Positions 55,233 through 62,635 of a stretch of 64,000 bases of DNA are shown one piece after another. The DNA is taken from NCBI GenBank assembly GCA_035651635.1, contig DASRFK010000072.1:1-64000 (forward strand), given 5' to 3'. How positions within the stretch are numbered: the stretch's first letter is position 1; every line of letters begins with the position of its first letter. The notes under the pieces are model-generated. The model had not been told where the DNA came from. It was given only the letters and a program-made list of their open reading frames with translations, and made no database searches. A program made the position numbers and the translations under genes. Source of the DNA: JANXQE01 sp035651635. GTDB lineage: Bacteria > Verrucomicrobiota > Verrucomicrobiia > Limisphaerales > UBA8199.

Positions 55233-55831
55233 CCCGAATTCTCCCTCCCATAGAAAGGGGTGGGGAGCGGCTCCTCCCCACGGCCGTCCATGCGCATTTG
55301 AAAGGCCTCCTCTCTCCGGCCCTCCTAATCGGTGTCTCCTTTTGACCGTTCAATTCATTGGGCGGGCCGAGGAGTTTTGACGAAATCTTGATACCCGCCC
55401 TCCAGTGCGATTTGTGTAATCCCCAAGAGATGAATGGCCGCAAGCCGAACCGCGGCTTGTTGGACAGCCAGTAATTGCGAATCGTGTTTTCCGGGCGATC
55501 CGAGTGATTCACTCCGACCGTCCATTCCGAGGGAGGTTTAACAGTTCCGCAACCGGAAGGTCTCATTGGAAGCCATTAGGGGCTGGAATCCTCCAATTTT
55601 TTTATCTTAATTTTACGCTCTTGAACCCGGTTTTAACGCCCCCACCGCTCGGTCTGGCTAATGTTGGCCACCTTGCTTATTGGAGCAAGGGCAGAGGCAT
55701 CCCGCACAAAACTCGACTGAGATGCTAACTGCTTGCGGCAAGTGGATTTGCCAAAGCCTCGAGCAATTGGGCATCGGCCCTGCTTTGAATCCTTTCAACA
55801 TTAAAATCTTCATCCGTACATCAACCAAGCT
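55233..55831. promoter_or_regulatory. 599-base leader region between usp and the second kdpA
   Basis: Long for this compact island. It holds: GTGGGGAG (55261-55268) pairing with CTCCCCAC (55275-55282); the palindrome GAGTGATTCACTC (about 55503-55515); a terminator-like structure at 55566-55603; and an AT-rich run just after it (TTTTTTTATCTTAATTTT) that may be a promoter. A 37-codon ORF (55722-55835) ends by overlapping the second kdpA start (ATGA); its product (MLTACGKWICQSLEQLGIG...) is not hydrophobic, so it is not a second kdpF. Separate, regulated transcription of the second kdp set is likely. Confidence 0.5.
55566..55603 (+). terminator. Terminator-like hairpin after usp
   Basis: TTGGA (55566-55570) pairs with TCCAA (55592-55596), enclosing the inner hairpin AGCC-ATTAGG-GGCT, followed by seven T residues (55597-55603). 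It lies about 330 bases after the usp stop and 230 before the second kdpA, so it may end the first transcript or attenuate the second. Confidence 0.4.
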
Positions 55832-57730
55832 ATGACGACGATCGAAATAGTACAAATCCTTTTGTTCTTTGGACTGGGCATTGCGCTGACGCCCGTCGTG
55901 GGCAAGTTCATGGCCAAAGTCTACAAGGGCGAGAAAACCTTTCTGCATACGATTTTCTCCCCAATTGAGACCCTGATTTATCGCCTTACCGGTGTCGATC
56001 CAAAAGAGGAGATGACCTGGTTACAGTATTTTTGGGCAGTACTGCTCTTCGCCACGGTTGGTTTCGTGTCGCTCATGGCCATTTTCATGACCCAGGCCTG
56101 GTTGCCGTTGAACCCGGCGAAACTGCCGAACTGTTCGTGGCACTTGGCTTTCATGCAGGCTTGGAGCTTCACCTGCAATGCTGATTGGCAGTCGTACGCT
56201 GGCGAGACCACCATGAGTTACTTCTCCCAGGTAATCGGCATCATGGTCCACCAGTTCCTCAGCGGCGCTTCCGGCCTGGCGGTCCTGGTCGCGGTCGGCC
56301 GGGCGCTCAAGCGTGCTTCGGTTCACGAGGTCGGCAATTTCTGGGTGGATCTGACCCGCGGTCTGCTTTACTTCGTAATTCCACTTTCCGTGCTCTGGGC
56401 CATTCCGCTGGCTTGGCAGGGCGTGCCACAAACCTGGAAGCCCTATCACACGGCCAACCTGATGGAGCCTTACACTACGCAGGTTCCGAAGACCGACGAC
56501 AAGGGCCAGCCCGTTACCACGAACATCCAGGTCGTCGCGCAGGCGCCCAAGCTCGATGCCAATGGCAAACCCCTGGTCGCGAACGGCGCGCCCGTCATGG
56601 TCGATGTGCCGCAAGTAGATGCCAAGGGACAGCCCATTATGACCAATGCGCCCGTGATGATGGACGCAAAGATTGAGACCCAGGTCATTCCCATTGGCCC
56701 GGTGGCCTCGCTCGAATCCATCAAGCAACTCTTCACCAACGGCGGTGGCTGGTACAACGTTAACAGTGCTCACCCGTTCGAGAATCCGACCCCTTTCACA
56801 AACTTTTGGGAGATGCTGGCCATCATTGTTGTGCCGATGGCCCAGGTCTACATGTTCGGGCTGCTGGTGGGGAACAAGAAACACGCCTGGTGCCTGTTCA
56901 ACGTCATGCTCGCCCTATACGTGCTCTCGTTCGTCGGCGCATGGTATTTCGAAACGCGGCCCAACCCCGTTACCGGCGGTCTCTCCGTCAATATGGAGGG
57001 CAAAGAGCAACGGATTGGTGTTATGAACAGCTTGCTCTGGGGTGTCTCCTGCACCGCCATCGACAACGGCTCGGTCAATTCGATGCACGATAGCTGGATG
57101 CCTTTGGCCGGCCTGATGCCGCTTTGGAATATCCTCATCGGTGAGATGCTGTTCGGCGGCATCGGTTGCGGTATGTATTGCATGTTATTCCATGTGCTCA
57201 TCACGGTTTTCATTGCCGGACTGATGATCGGCCGCACACCGGAATACCTGGGAAAGAAACTCGACGCCTGGTGCGCCACTTGGGCCGTCATCGGAGTGCT
57301 GATTCCGAATATCGCCGCGCTCATCCCGACGGCGATTGCTGTCATGGTCCCGCAAGGACTTTCCAGCATGAATAATGGCGGGCCCCATGGCCTGACCGAA
57401 GTGCTTTACTGCTTTGGCGAGGCGGCCAATAACAACGGAAGCGCGTTCGCTGGGCTTAACGCCAATACACCTTTCTACAATATCGGCGCCGGCATCGTCA
57501 TCTGGATCGGGCGGTTCATTCCGATTATCTCGGCGCTGGCCATTGTCGGTCGCCTGGCCTCCAAGAAGACCGTCGAGGCTTCCTCAGGCACGTTGCCAAC
57601 CCACGGCTGGACCTTTGGCCTCACGCTCACCGGCGTCATCCTGGTAGTGGCGGCCTTGACGTTCTTCCCGGCACTTTGTCTCGGTCCGATTGTGGAACAT
57701 GGGCTGATGGCGGCCGGCCGAGCATTCTAA
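55832..57730 (+). CDS. kdpA: KdpA, potassium-binding channel subunit (copy 2, divergent)
   Basis: 632 residues. It is recognisably KdpA (NFWVDLTRGLLYFVIPLSVL; TNGGGWYNVNSAHPFENPTP; ANNNGSAFAGLNANTPFYNI), but two filter segments differ from copy 1. The first reads SFTCNADWQSY instead of SFTTNTNWQSY (residues 112-122), and the third reads AIDNGSVNSMHDSW instead of DASCGAVNSMHDSF (around 411-416). The repeat insertion is present at the same place (residues 218-280) with its own variant units. The substitutions near the ion path suggest changed ion affinity or selectivity (inference). No kdpF-like ORF precedes it. It is 32 bases ahead of the second kdpB. Confidence 0.95.
   Translation: MTTIEIVQILLFFGLGIALTPVVGKFMAKVYKGEKTFLHTIFSPIETLIYRLTGVDPKEEMTWLQYFWAVLLFATVGFVSLMAIFMTQAWLPLNPAKLPNCSWHLAFMQAWSFTCNADWQSYAGETTMSYFSQVIGIMVHQFLSGASGLAVLVAVGRALKRASVHEVGNFWVDLTRGLLYFVIPLSVLWAIPLAWQGVPQTWKPYHTANLMEPYTTQVPKTDDKGQPVTTNIQVVAQAPKLDANGKPLVANGAPVMVDVPQVDAKGQPIMTNAPVMMDAKIETQVIPIGPVASLESIKQLFTNGGGWYNVNSAHPFENPTPFTNFWEMLAIIVVPMAQVYMFGLLVGNKKHAWCLFNVMLALYVLSFVGAWYFETRPNPVTGGLSVNMEGKEQRIGVMNSLLWGVSCTAIDNGSVNSMHDSWMPLAGLMPLWNILIGEMLFGGIGCGMYCMLFHVLITVFIAGLMIGRTPEYLGKKLDAWCATWAVIGVLIPNIAALIPTAIAVMVPQGLSSMNNGGPHGLTEVLYCFGEAANNNGSAFAGLNANTPFYNIGAGIVIWIGRFIPIISALAIVGRLASKKTVEASSGTLPTHGWTFGLTLTGVILVVAALTFFPALCLGPIVEHGLMAAGRAF
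56483..56671 (+). repeat. Three tandem ~21-codon repeats inside kdpA copy 2
   Basis: Units start near residues 218, 239 and 260: K-T-D-D-K-G-Q-P-V, K-L-D-A-N-G-K-P-L and Q-V-D-A-K-G-Q-P-I, each continuing to a V-[MV] pair. Position and unit pattern match the insertion in kdpA copy 1, so the insertion is older than the duplication or is shared by the family in this lineage. Confidence 0.83.
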
Positions 57731-57762
57731 CTTCCATTTAAACCTTAGCAGATCCTGAAATT

Positions 57763-59979
57763 ATGAGCACCAAAGTCGAATTCAGTTATAAAACGTTGTT
57801 TCGCCAGGCCGTGATCGATTCCTTCAAAAAGCTGCACCCGCGCGACGAGGTCAAGAACCTGGTCATGTTCGTGGTTTGGCTCGGCTCGATCTGGACGACG
57901 ATCATTCTGTTCCTTCCCGGACAGTTTAATCTGTTCAACGTCCAAATATGCTTTTGGCTCTGGTTTACCTGCCTGTTTGCCAATTTTGCCGAGGCGATGG
58001 CGGAAGGGCGGGGCAAAGCCCACGCCGATGCGTTGCGCAAAATGCGCACGACCACCATGGCTCGGGTCCTCGTCAGCGGCCAGCAACGCAACGTCTCCAG
58101 CACGGAATTGAAGCTGGGCGACTATTTCGTGTGTGAAGCCGGGGAAGTCATCGCCGCCGACGGCGAGGTCGTCGAGGGCATTGCGACGGTGGATGAATCC
58201 GCCATAACCGGCGAATCGGCTCCAGTGGTGCGCGAGAGCGGCGGCGACCGCAGCGCGGTCACCGGGGGCACTAAGGTGCTGAGTGACCGGATCGTCGTGC
58301 GGGTCACCGCCGAGGCCGGCCATTCATTTCTCGACCGGATGATTGACATGATCGAAGGCGCGCGCCGGCAGAAAACGCCGAACGAGATCGCGCTCAATAT
58401 CGTTTTGGTCAGCCTGACCGCGCTGTTCATCGTCGTGGTCTTCGTTCTGCCTCCTTACGCCCATTACAACGAGGCTCAGGCCGGGCAGAAGGGCGTTGTT
58501 CTGACAACCATTCCGGTGTTGCTTTCGCTAATTGTTTGCCTGATCCCGACGACCATCGGCGGACTGCTCAGCGCCATCGGCATCGCGGGCATCGACCGTC
58601 TCATGCGGCGCAATGTGCTGGCCACCAGCGGACGCGCCGTCGAAGCGGCAGGCGACGTCGACGTCCTACTGCTCGACAAGACCGGCACGATCACTCTCGG
58701 AAATCGCGAAGCGACGGATTTCATCCCCGCCCCGGGAGCCACACCTCAGGAATTAGCCGAAGCCGCGCAGCTGGCTTCCCTGGCCGACGAGACACCCGAG
58801 GGCCGGTCGGTTGTCGCGCTGGCGAAAACAAAATACGGTCTCCGCAGCCGGGACATGGCCGAGACGTACGCGACCTTTGTCCCGTTCACGGCCCAGACCC
58901 GCATGAGCGGAGTCGATTTATTTGGAGACGAGCATGATTCAAAGGCCGAAGGCCGAAATCCGAAGGCCGAAGGAAACAAGGCCGAAATCAGAACGGGAGA
59001 TGGGTACGGAGGTGCGGTGCTAATGGCGGCTCAAACACGGGTGCAAAACGTCGTTGAGGAGACGCGTACGCCGGTTCGCCGCATTCGCAAAGGCGCCGCC
59101 GATGCCGTGGCGGAGTTTGTCCGCAACAATCGCGGCACCGTCGACCGTGGCGTGATGGACAAGGTGGACGAAATTGCGCGGCAGGGTGCCACTCCCCTGC
59201 TGGTTGCCGACCGGTCCCGGGTCCTGGGCATCATTCTGCTCAAGGACATCGTCAAGGGCGGCATCAAAGAGCGCTTCGCTCAACTGCGCAAAATGGGAGT
59301 GCGCACGGTGATGATTACCGGCGATAACCAACTGACGGCCGCCGCCATCGCCGCCGAGGCCGGAGTGGATGATTACATTGCTCAAGCCAAGCCCGAAGAC
59401 AAACTGGCGCGCATCCGCAAGGAACAGGAAGGCGGAAAGCTCATCGCGATGATTGGCGACGGCACCAACGATGCGCCGGCGCTGGCGCAAGCCGACGTGG
59501 GCGTGGCGATGAACACAGGGACGCAGGCTGCTCGCGAAGCCGGAAACATGGTCGACCTGGACAGCAACCCCACCAAGCTGATCGAAGTGGTCGAGATCGG
59601 GAAGCAATTGCTCATGACTCGCGGCGCTCTGACCACCTTCAGCATTGCCAACGATGTTTCGAAATACTTTGCCATCATTCCGGCAATGTTCGGGCTGCTT
59701 TATGCCACCACAGCCGGCGGCCGCGGGCCTTTGGACAAGCTGAACATCATGTTCCTGCACTCGCCTCAAAGCGGGATCCTGAGCGCTGTAATCTTTAACG
59801 CTCTGATCATTGTGGCGCTGATTCCGCTGGCGTTGCGCGGGGTGAAGTACAGGCCATTGGGTGCCGCCGTCATCCTCCGCAACAACATGCTAATCTACGG
59901 AATCGGCGGCATTATCGTACCCTTCATCTTCATTAAGCTCATTGACGTGATCCTGGTGGCCGTCCACCTCGCCCCCTGA
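57763..59979 (+). CDS. kdpB: KdpB, P-type ATPase subunit (copy 2)
   Basis: 738 residues, about 55 longer than E. coli KdpB. The catalytic set is intact: TGESAPVVRE, LLLDKTGTITLGNR, GDGTNDAPALAQADVGVAMN and SIANDVSKYFAIIPAM with the helix-5 Asp and Lys. The extra length sits in the nucleotide-binding domain between MSGVDLFGD and RRIRKGAADA. There residues 394-410 (KAEGRNPKAEGNKAEIR) are the in-frame translation of a short dispersed repeat. It follows kdpA copy 2 and precedes kdpC copy 2 by 39 bases. It should form a second, complete pump with them. Confidence 0.96.
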   Translation: MSTKVEFSYKTLFRQAVIDSFKKLHPRDEVKNLVMFVVWLGSIWTTIILFLPGQFNLFNVQICFWLWFTCLFANFAEAMAEGRGKAHADALRKMRTTTMARVLVSGQQRNVSSTELKLGDYFVCEAGEVIAADGEVVEGIATVDESAITGESAPVVRESGGDRSAVTGGTKVLSDRIVVRVTAEAGHSFLDRMIDMIEGARRQKTPNEIALNIVLVSLTALFIVVVFVLPPYAHYNEAQAGQKGVVLTTIPVLLSLIVCLIPTTIGGLLSAIGIAGIDRLMRRNVLATSGRAVEAAGDVDVLLLDKTGTITLGNREATDFIPAPGATPQELAEAAQLASLADETPEGRSVVALAKTKYGLRSRDMAETYATFVPFTAQTRMSGVDLFGDEHDSKAEGRNPKAEGNKAEIRTGDGYGGAVLMAAQTRVQNVVEETRTPVRRIRKGAADAVAEFVRNNRGTVDRGVMDKVDEIARQGATPLLVADRSRVLGIILLKDIVKGGIKERFAQLRKMGVRTVMITGDNQLTAAAIAAEAGVDDYIAQAKPEDKLARIRKEQEGGKLIAMIGDGTNDAPALAQADVGVAMNTGTQAAREAGNMVDLDSNPTKLIEVVEIGKQLLMTRGALTTFSIANDVSKYFAIIPAMFGLLYATTAGGRGPLDKLNIMFLHSPQSGILSAVIFNALIIVALIPLALRGVKYRPLGAAVILRNNMLIYGIGGIIVPFIFIKLIDVILVAVHLAP
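58942..58992 (+). repeat. In-frame GGCCGAAGGCCGAAATCCGA-type repeat inside kdpB copy 2
   Basis: The stretch starts AAGGCCGAAGGCCGAAATCC and repeats the core AAGGCCGAA about four times within 50 bases. It is read as K-A-E-G-R-N-P-K-A-E-G-N-K-A-E-I-R. Repeats of this composition are common between genes in planctomycete and verrucomicrobial genomes (general knowledge). Here it lies inside a conserved enzyme and keeps the frame. KdpB copy 1 has no such stretch. Confidence 0.75.
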
Positions 59980-60018
59980 GCTCACTCCACGAAACGAAAA
60001 ATCAACTGAAAAACGATT

Positions 60019-60639
60019 ATGACCAAGCTCGTTATCCAATCGATTCGCCAAACCTTGCTCTGGACCATCGTGACCGGTATCGCTTATCCGATATTTATCA
60101 CCGCGATTGCCCAGGTGGCCTTCAAAGACAAGGCCAACGGAAGCCTTGTAAACCGCGATGGCAAAGTGGTCGGGTCAGCGTTGCTGGCTCAGCAATTCCA
60201 AGGAACAAACTATTTCTGGCCGCGCCCTTCGGCCTGCGGATACGGTTGCAGCGCCTCGGGCCTTGTGGCTTCGAGCGGCAGCAATCTCGGGCCCACTAGC
60301 GGCACTCTGCAGACCAATGTTCAAAATAACATTGCCGCGTTTATCAGCGGGAACAATCTCCCCACCAACGCCGTTGTTCCCGTCGATATGATCTTCGCCT
60401 CCGCTAGCGGGCTCGATCCTCATATCAGCCCAGAGTCAGCTCGACTTCAGATCGCTCGCGTCGCCGCGGCGCGCGGTATTCCCGAAGACAATCTCAAGGC
60501 GCTCGTCGACCGGTTCACTGAAACTCCGCAGTGGGGGTTTCTCGGCCAGGCCCGGGTGAACGTGCTGCTGCTCAATGTGGCGCTGGATGAGCAATCGGCC
60601 GCTCACAAATCGGTAGCGGTCGCCCAGGCGCTCAGGTGA
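60019..60639 (+). CDS. kdpC: KdpC, pump-assembly subunit (copy 2)
   Basis: 206 residues. One N-terminal transmembrane helix (LLWTIVTGIAYPIFITAIAQ), then the family stretches VAFKDKANGSLV, GSALLAQQFQGTNYFWPRPS, SSGSNLGPTSGTLQ and ASASGLDPHISPESARLQIA. An insertion compared with copy 1 (ACGYGCSASGLV) adds two Cys, which could form a disulfide in the periplasm. It completes the second pump. Its stop overlaps the GTG start of the next gene (GTGA), so the two are coupled. Confidence 0.95.
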   Translation: MTKLVIQSIRQTLLWTIVTGIAYPIFITAIAQVAFKDKANGSLVNRDGKVVGSALLAQQFQGTNYFWPRPSACGYGCSASGLVASSGSNLGPTSGTLQTNVQNNIAAFISGNNLPTNAVVPVDMIFASASGLDPHISPESARLQIARVAAARGIPEDNLKALVDRFTETPQWGFLGQARVNVLLLNVALDEQSAAHKSVAVAQALR

Positions 60640-60956
60640 AATTCGCCGTTTGGCTGGTATTCGTCGCCGCCGCGTTGCTCGAAGCAGGCGGCGACGCCAT
60701 TATTCGGCGAGGTCTGCGGGGACGCAGCCTCGCGTACGTCCTTTTGGGCTGCATCACCCTGGCCTGCTATGGGCTGACGGTGAATTCCGTCAAATGGGAT
60801 TTTTCGAAACTGCTTGGTGTTTACGTGGCATTTTTTGCGGCTTTGAGTGTGCTTTTCGGGCGCTTCATTTTTCAAGAGAGCATTCCCGCATCAACCTGGC
60901 TCGGACTGCTTCTTATTATTGTCGGCGGGCTTGTGATCCAGTTTGGCAGTCGATGA
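60636..60956 (+). CDS. Small four-helix DMT/EamA-like membrane protein
   Basis: 106 residues from a GTG that overlaps the kdpC stop (GTGA). Four hydrophobic segments (FAVWLVFVAAALLEAGGDAI; LAYVLLGCITLACYGLTVNS; LLGVYVAFFAALSVLFGRFI; TWLGLLLIIVGGLVIQFG) and the layout (a Glu in the first helix, 'GR.IF.E...' before the last) match half-size EamA / small-multidrug-resistance-like transporters. Its place in the second kdp set suggests an accessory role in ion transport or charge balance (inference). Confidence 0.75.
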   Translation: MKFAVWLVFVAAALLEAGGDAIIRRGLRGRSLAYVLLGCITLACYGLTVNSVKWDFSKLLGVYVAFFAALSVLFGRFIFQESIPASTWLGLLLIIVGGLVIQFGSR

Positions 60957-61034
60957 ATCGTATTGACGCGCTATTAACGTTCCGGAGATAGGTTTTAACT
61001 ATGCCGTCGTCCCGCCGGAGCGCACTTTGCTCGC

Positions 61035-61193
61035 ATGCAAAATGTGTCTTTGATTTACCTGGTATCGCTGATAGCCCTGTTGCTCTGCCTTCCCCCACTT
61101 CTGGCGGCTGTTCTTTCTCGCGTGGGCAAACCGAAGGCTCCATCCGGGCCGACGGTGCGTACGCCCCTCGATGCCGCACGTCAAAAGCCCTAA
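61035..61193 (+). CDS. Putative 52-residue membrane-anchored peptide
   Basis: ATG at 61035, TAA at 61191-61193: MQNVSLIYLVSLIALLLCLP, then PLLAAVLSRVGKP and a basic, Pro-rich tail. A hydrophobic N-terminus, then a soluble end. It sits between the DMT-like gene and the protein kinase on the same strand. There is no strong ribosome site, so expression is uncertain. Just downstream ATGCGCG and CGCGCAT (61286-61303) make a small hairpin before the kinase gene. Confidence 0.4.
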   Translation: MQNVSLIYLVSLIALLLCLPPLLAAVLSRVGKPKAPSGPTVRTPLDAARQKP

Positions 61194-61343
61194 CTCTGAA
61201 AGCCAGCGCTGAGCACCCTTGGCGTGAGTGTCGGACTTCTACCCTCTCCTGTGGGACATTTCGGACCGGTCTTAATACTTTTTTAATGCGCGGTGCCGCG
61301 CATTTAATTATCCCTGCGCGCCGACGCGGTCCAAGGTTGAGCC

Positions 61344-62423
61344 ATGCAAACAAAAGAGCCTTGTCCGCTGGAACAGGTCGCAAGCTGCCGCCACGTGGCG
61401 GAGCACCACGATCCGGTGGATTCCGGTGACGCGCCCTTCCAGCCTGGCCACATCCTGGACGGCCGGTTTCGCATAACTGAAGTCCTCAGCCGCAGTGGCA
61501 TGGGCACAATTTTCAAAGCCGAAGACCAGCAGAATGCCAACCACCTGGTGGCCATCAAAGTGCCGCACCTCGAGTACGAGAGCGATCCCAATTTCTTTTC
61601 CCGTTTCCAGCGAGAAGAACGAATCGGCCTCGAACTCAATCATCCGTTTGTCCTCCGGTTCATTCCTGTCGAGAACAAGAGCAGACCTTACCTCGTGACG
61701 GAGTATCTCAAGGGATGCACGCTCGCGCACCTGCTGCAAGCGATGCGGCCCCTACCGGAAAAGGACGCCGTCAAAATCGCCAGCTTGCTTTGTGAAGCGC
61801 TGCAACACCTGCACGATCACGGCGTCATCCATCGCGACCTCAAGCCCCAAAACGTGATGATCTGCTGCGACGGCACCATCCGCCTCATGGATTTCGGCCT
61901 CGCCCGTGACACCGTGTCCCGGCGCATTACCCATGTTGGCAATACCGGCTCGATGGGCACGCCGGATTACATGGCTCCCGAGCAGGTCAAAGGCAAACGC
62001 GCCGACAAACGCACCGACATTTATAACCTGGGCGCTCTCTTCTACGAAATGCTCACGGGCGCTATTCCGTTCCAGGACGATAATCCGTGGGCCGCCCTCA
62101 ATGCGCGCGTGACCGGCGACCCGGCGGCGCCGCGCAAAATCAATCACGAGCTCTCGGCGCAAGCCGAGGAAATTGTCTTGCGCGCATTGCAACGCGATCC
62201 AGCCGACCGTTACGCCAGCGCCGCGGCGATGAAGGCCGAACTGGACTCCTTGGCACATGTGCGCGTTACGGGCCTGGCCAACCGACTCCAGCAGCCGACC
62301 GAATGGAAGCCCAGTTTGCTTCAGCGGCCCATGGTTCTCGCGGCCTGCATGCTCCTGCCCGTGCTGCTTGGAATCACTGCCATTCTTTTCTTCATTCTTC
62401 GCCAGCATTTCGGGCCTCGTTGA
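61344..62423 (+). CDS. Membrane-anchored Ser/Thr protein kinase (PknB/Hanks type)
   Basis: 359 residues. Kinase domain about 38-305: nucleotide loop VLSRSGMGTIFKAED (first Gly replaced by Ser), Lys in LVAIKVPHLE, catalytic loop VIHRDLKPQNVMI, metal-binding DFGLARD, and activation segment ending GTPDYMAPEQVKGK with Arg in KRTDIYNLGALFYEML. A C-terminal transmembrane helix (MVLAACMLLPVLLGITAILF) anchors it, with almost nothing outside, so there is no sensor domain. It lies between the second kdp set and kdpD on the same strand. KdpB is inhibited by Ser phosphorylation in E. coli, so this kinase is a candidate to control one of the pumps (inference). Confidence 0.9.
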   Translation: MQTKEPCPLEQVASCRHVAEHHDPVDSGDAPFQPGHILDGRFRITEVLSRSGMGTIFKAEDQQNANHLVAIKVPHLEYESDPNFFSRFQREERIGLELNHPFVLRFIPVENKSRPYLVTEYLKGCTLAHLLQAMRPLPEKDAVKIASLLCEALQHLHDHGVIHRDLKPQNVMICCDGTIRLMDFGLARDTVSRRITHVGNTGSMGTPDYMAPEQVKGKRADKRTDIYNLGALFYEMLTGAIPFQDDNPWAALNARVTGDPAAPRKINHELSAQAEEIVLRALQRDPADRYASAAAMKAELDSLAHVRVTGLANRLQQPTEWKPSLLQRPMVLAACMLLPVLLGITAILFFILRQHFGPR

Positions 62424-62522
62424 GTAAGCCAGGCCCTCACGTTGCCCATCCCTTTCACCGCCGCAGTCCTGGCCGGCGTCCTGCTTCCTTCCCATCTCTC
62501 CATCTTTCGCTTTTTGTTGTCC

Positions 62523-62552
62523 CCATTCGCGTCCATTCGCGTCCATTCGCGG
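62523..62552. repeat. Three tandem CCATTCGCG(T/G) units before kdpD
   Basis: CCATTCGCGT, CCATTCGCGT and CCATTCGCGG in a row, continuing with GTTAC and a later CCGCGGTTAC. The phrase belongs to the same family as the ATCCGTGTTCATCCGTGGTT copies at about 16258 and 18128. It lies between the kinase stop and the kdpD start, and may act as a spacer or fold in the RNA. Confidence 0.6.
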
Positions 62553-62635
62553 TTACAAAGTGTGTCCGCGGTTACGAGGGATAAGTTCGTATTTCTTTAT
62601 ACCTTTTTAATGTGCCAGGGGACGTGCCCGGATCT

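Noticed and set aside
55722..55835. 37-codon ORF overlapping the second kdpA start, considered as a second kdpF
   Set aside because: The product is not a transmembrane helix and lacks the KdpF end pattern; kept only as a possible leader peptide.
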